Shown: positions 20,664 to 20,673 of the stretch, piece after piece
Position numbering within the stretch: position 1 is the first letter of the stretch
Layout of the letters: each line of letters starts with the position of its first letter
Assembly (NCBI GenBank): GCA_963620595.1
Contig: CAVFAY010000037.1
Coordinates: 1-20,673 of the forward strand
Direction of reading: 5' to 3'
DNA: 20,673 bases
DNA from: Butyricicoccus_A sp963620595
GTDB lineage: Bacteria > Bacillota > Clostridia > Oscillospirales > Butyricicoccaceae
Translations under genes and position numbers: made by a program
The notes under the pieces: generated by a model
Told to the model about the DNA's origin: nothing
The model's input: the letters and a program-made list of their open reading frames with translations, nothing else
Databases searched by the model: none

Positions 20664-20673
20664 TAGGTGGAGA

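Overview
The window looks like a chromosomal segment of a Gram-positive, anaerobic Firmicute of class Clostridia, probably a gut member of the Oscillospirales/Butyricicoccus-like group. The evidence is strong Shine-Dalgarno sites, near-consensus sigma-A promoters with 17-bp spacers, and families typical of low-GC Gram-positives: SLH proteins, RNase J, a YnzC/DUF896 protein, a YlmH-type S4 protein, Ogg-type glycosylase and PadR regulators. I assign no species. No rRNA, tRNA, CRISPR array, transposase or classical riboswitch was found.

Layout. Positions 1-2290 hold the tail of a truncated CDS, a secreted three-SLH-domain protein behind a perfect promoter, and a convergent PLP-dependent O-acetylhomoserine sulfhydrylase. 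Positions 2400-3000 are AT-rich and carry a remnant of a DUF1835/DUF3658 protein. Positions 3022-5358 form a tight operon: DUF896 protein, CCA-adding enzyme with an unusual C-terminal HMA-like domain, and an HD-domain hydrolase. This meets an Ogg-type 8-oxoguanine DNA glycosylase tail to tail with no gap. Positions 6342-9219 hold a membrane-anchored phosphodiester glycosidase-family protein and a three-gene operon (class-I glutamine amidotransferase-like hydrolase, Smr-like protein, cupin). Positions 9270-10222 hold a secreted SH3b-SH3b-3D cell-wall protein whose start region carries a striking 11-bp-periodic operator array. RNase J (10699-12357) follows a long leader, then a divergent P5C-reductase-like gene. 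A minus-strand pair, birA and a thioredoxin reductase-like flavoprotein, is divergent from a YlmH-type S4 RNA-binding protein, with two promoters superimposed on one inverted repeat.

The accessory-looking part is 16140-20663. It is AT-rich up to about 19450 and encodes a PadR regulator, two tandem paralogous HAAS-like/single-TM proteins, a small secreted beta-rich protein, candidate small ORFs, a secreted amidase_6 enzyme, a secreted NTF2-like protein and a small multi-TM protein. Almost everything in it is envelope-directed or regulatory. It is the best candidate for an undescribed system: a PadR-governed cell-surface sensing or wall-modifying module, though function is inference only.

Cell envelope and RNA processing recur throughout: SLH, SH3b-3D, amidase_6 and phosphodiester glycosidase on one side; CCA-adding enzyme, RNase J, HD hydrolase and S4 protein on the other. 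Most other genes are ordinary housekeeping.
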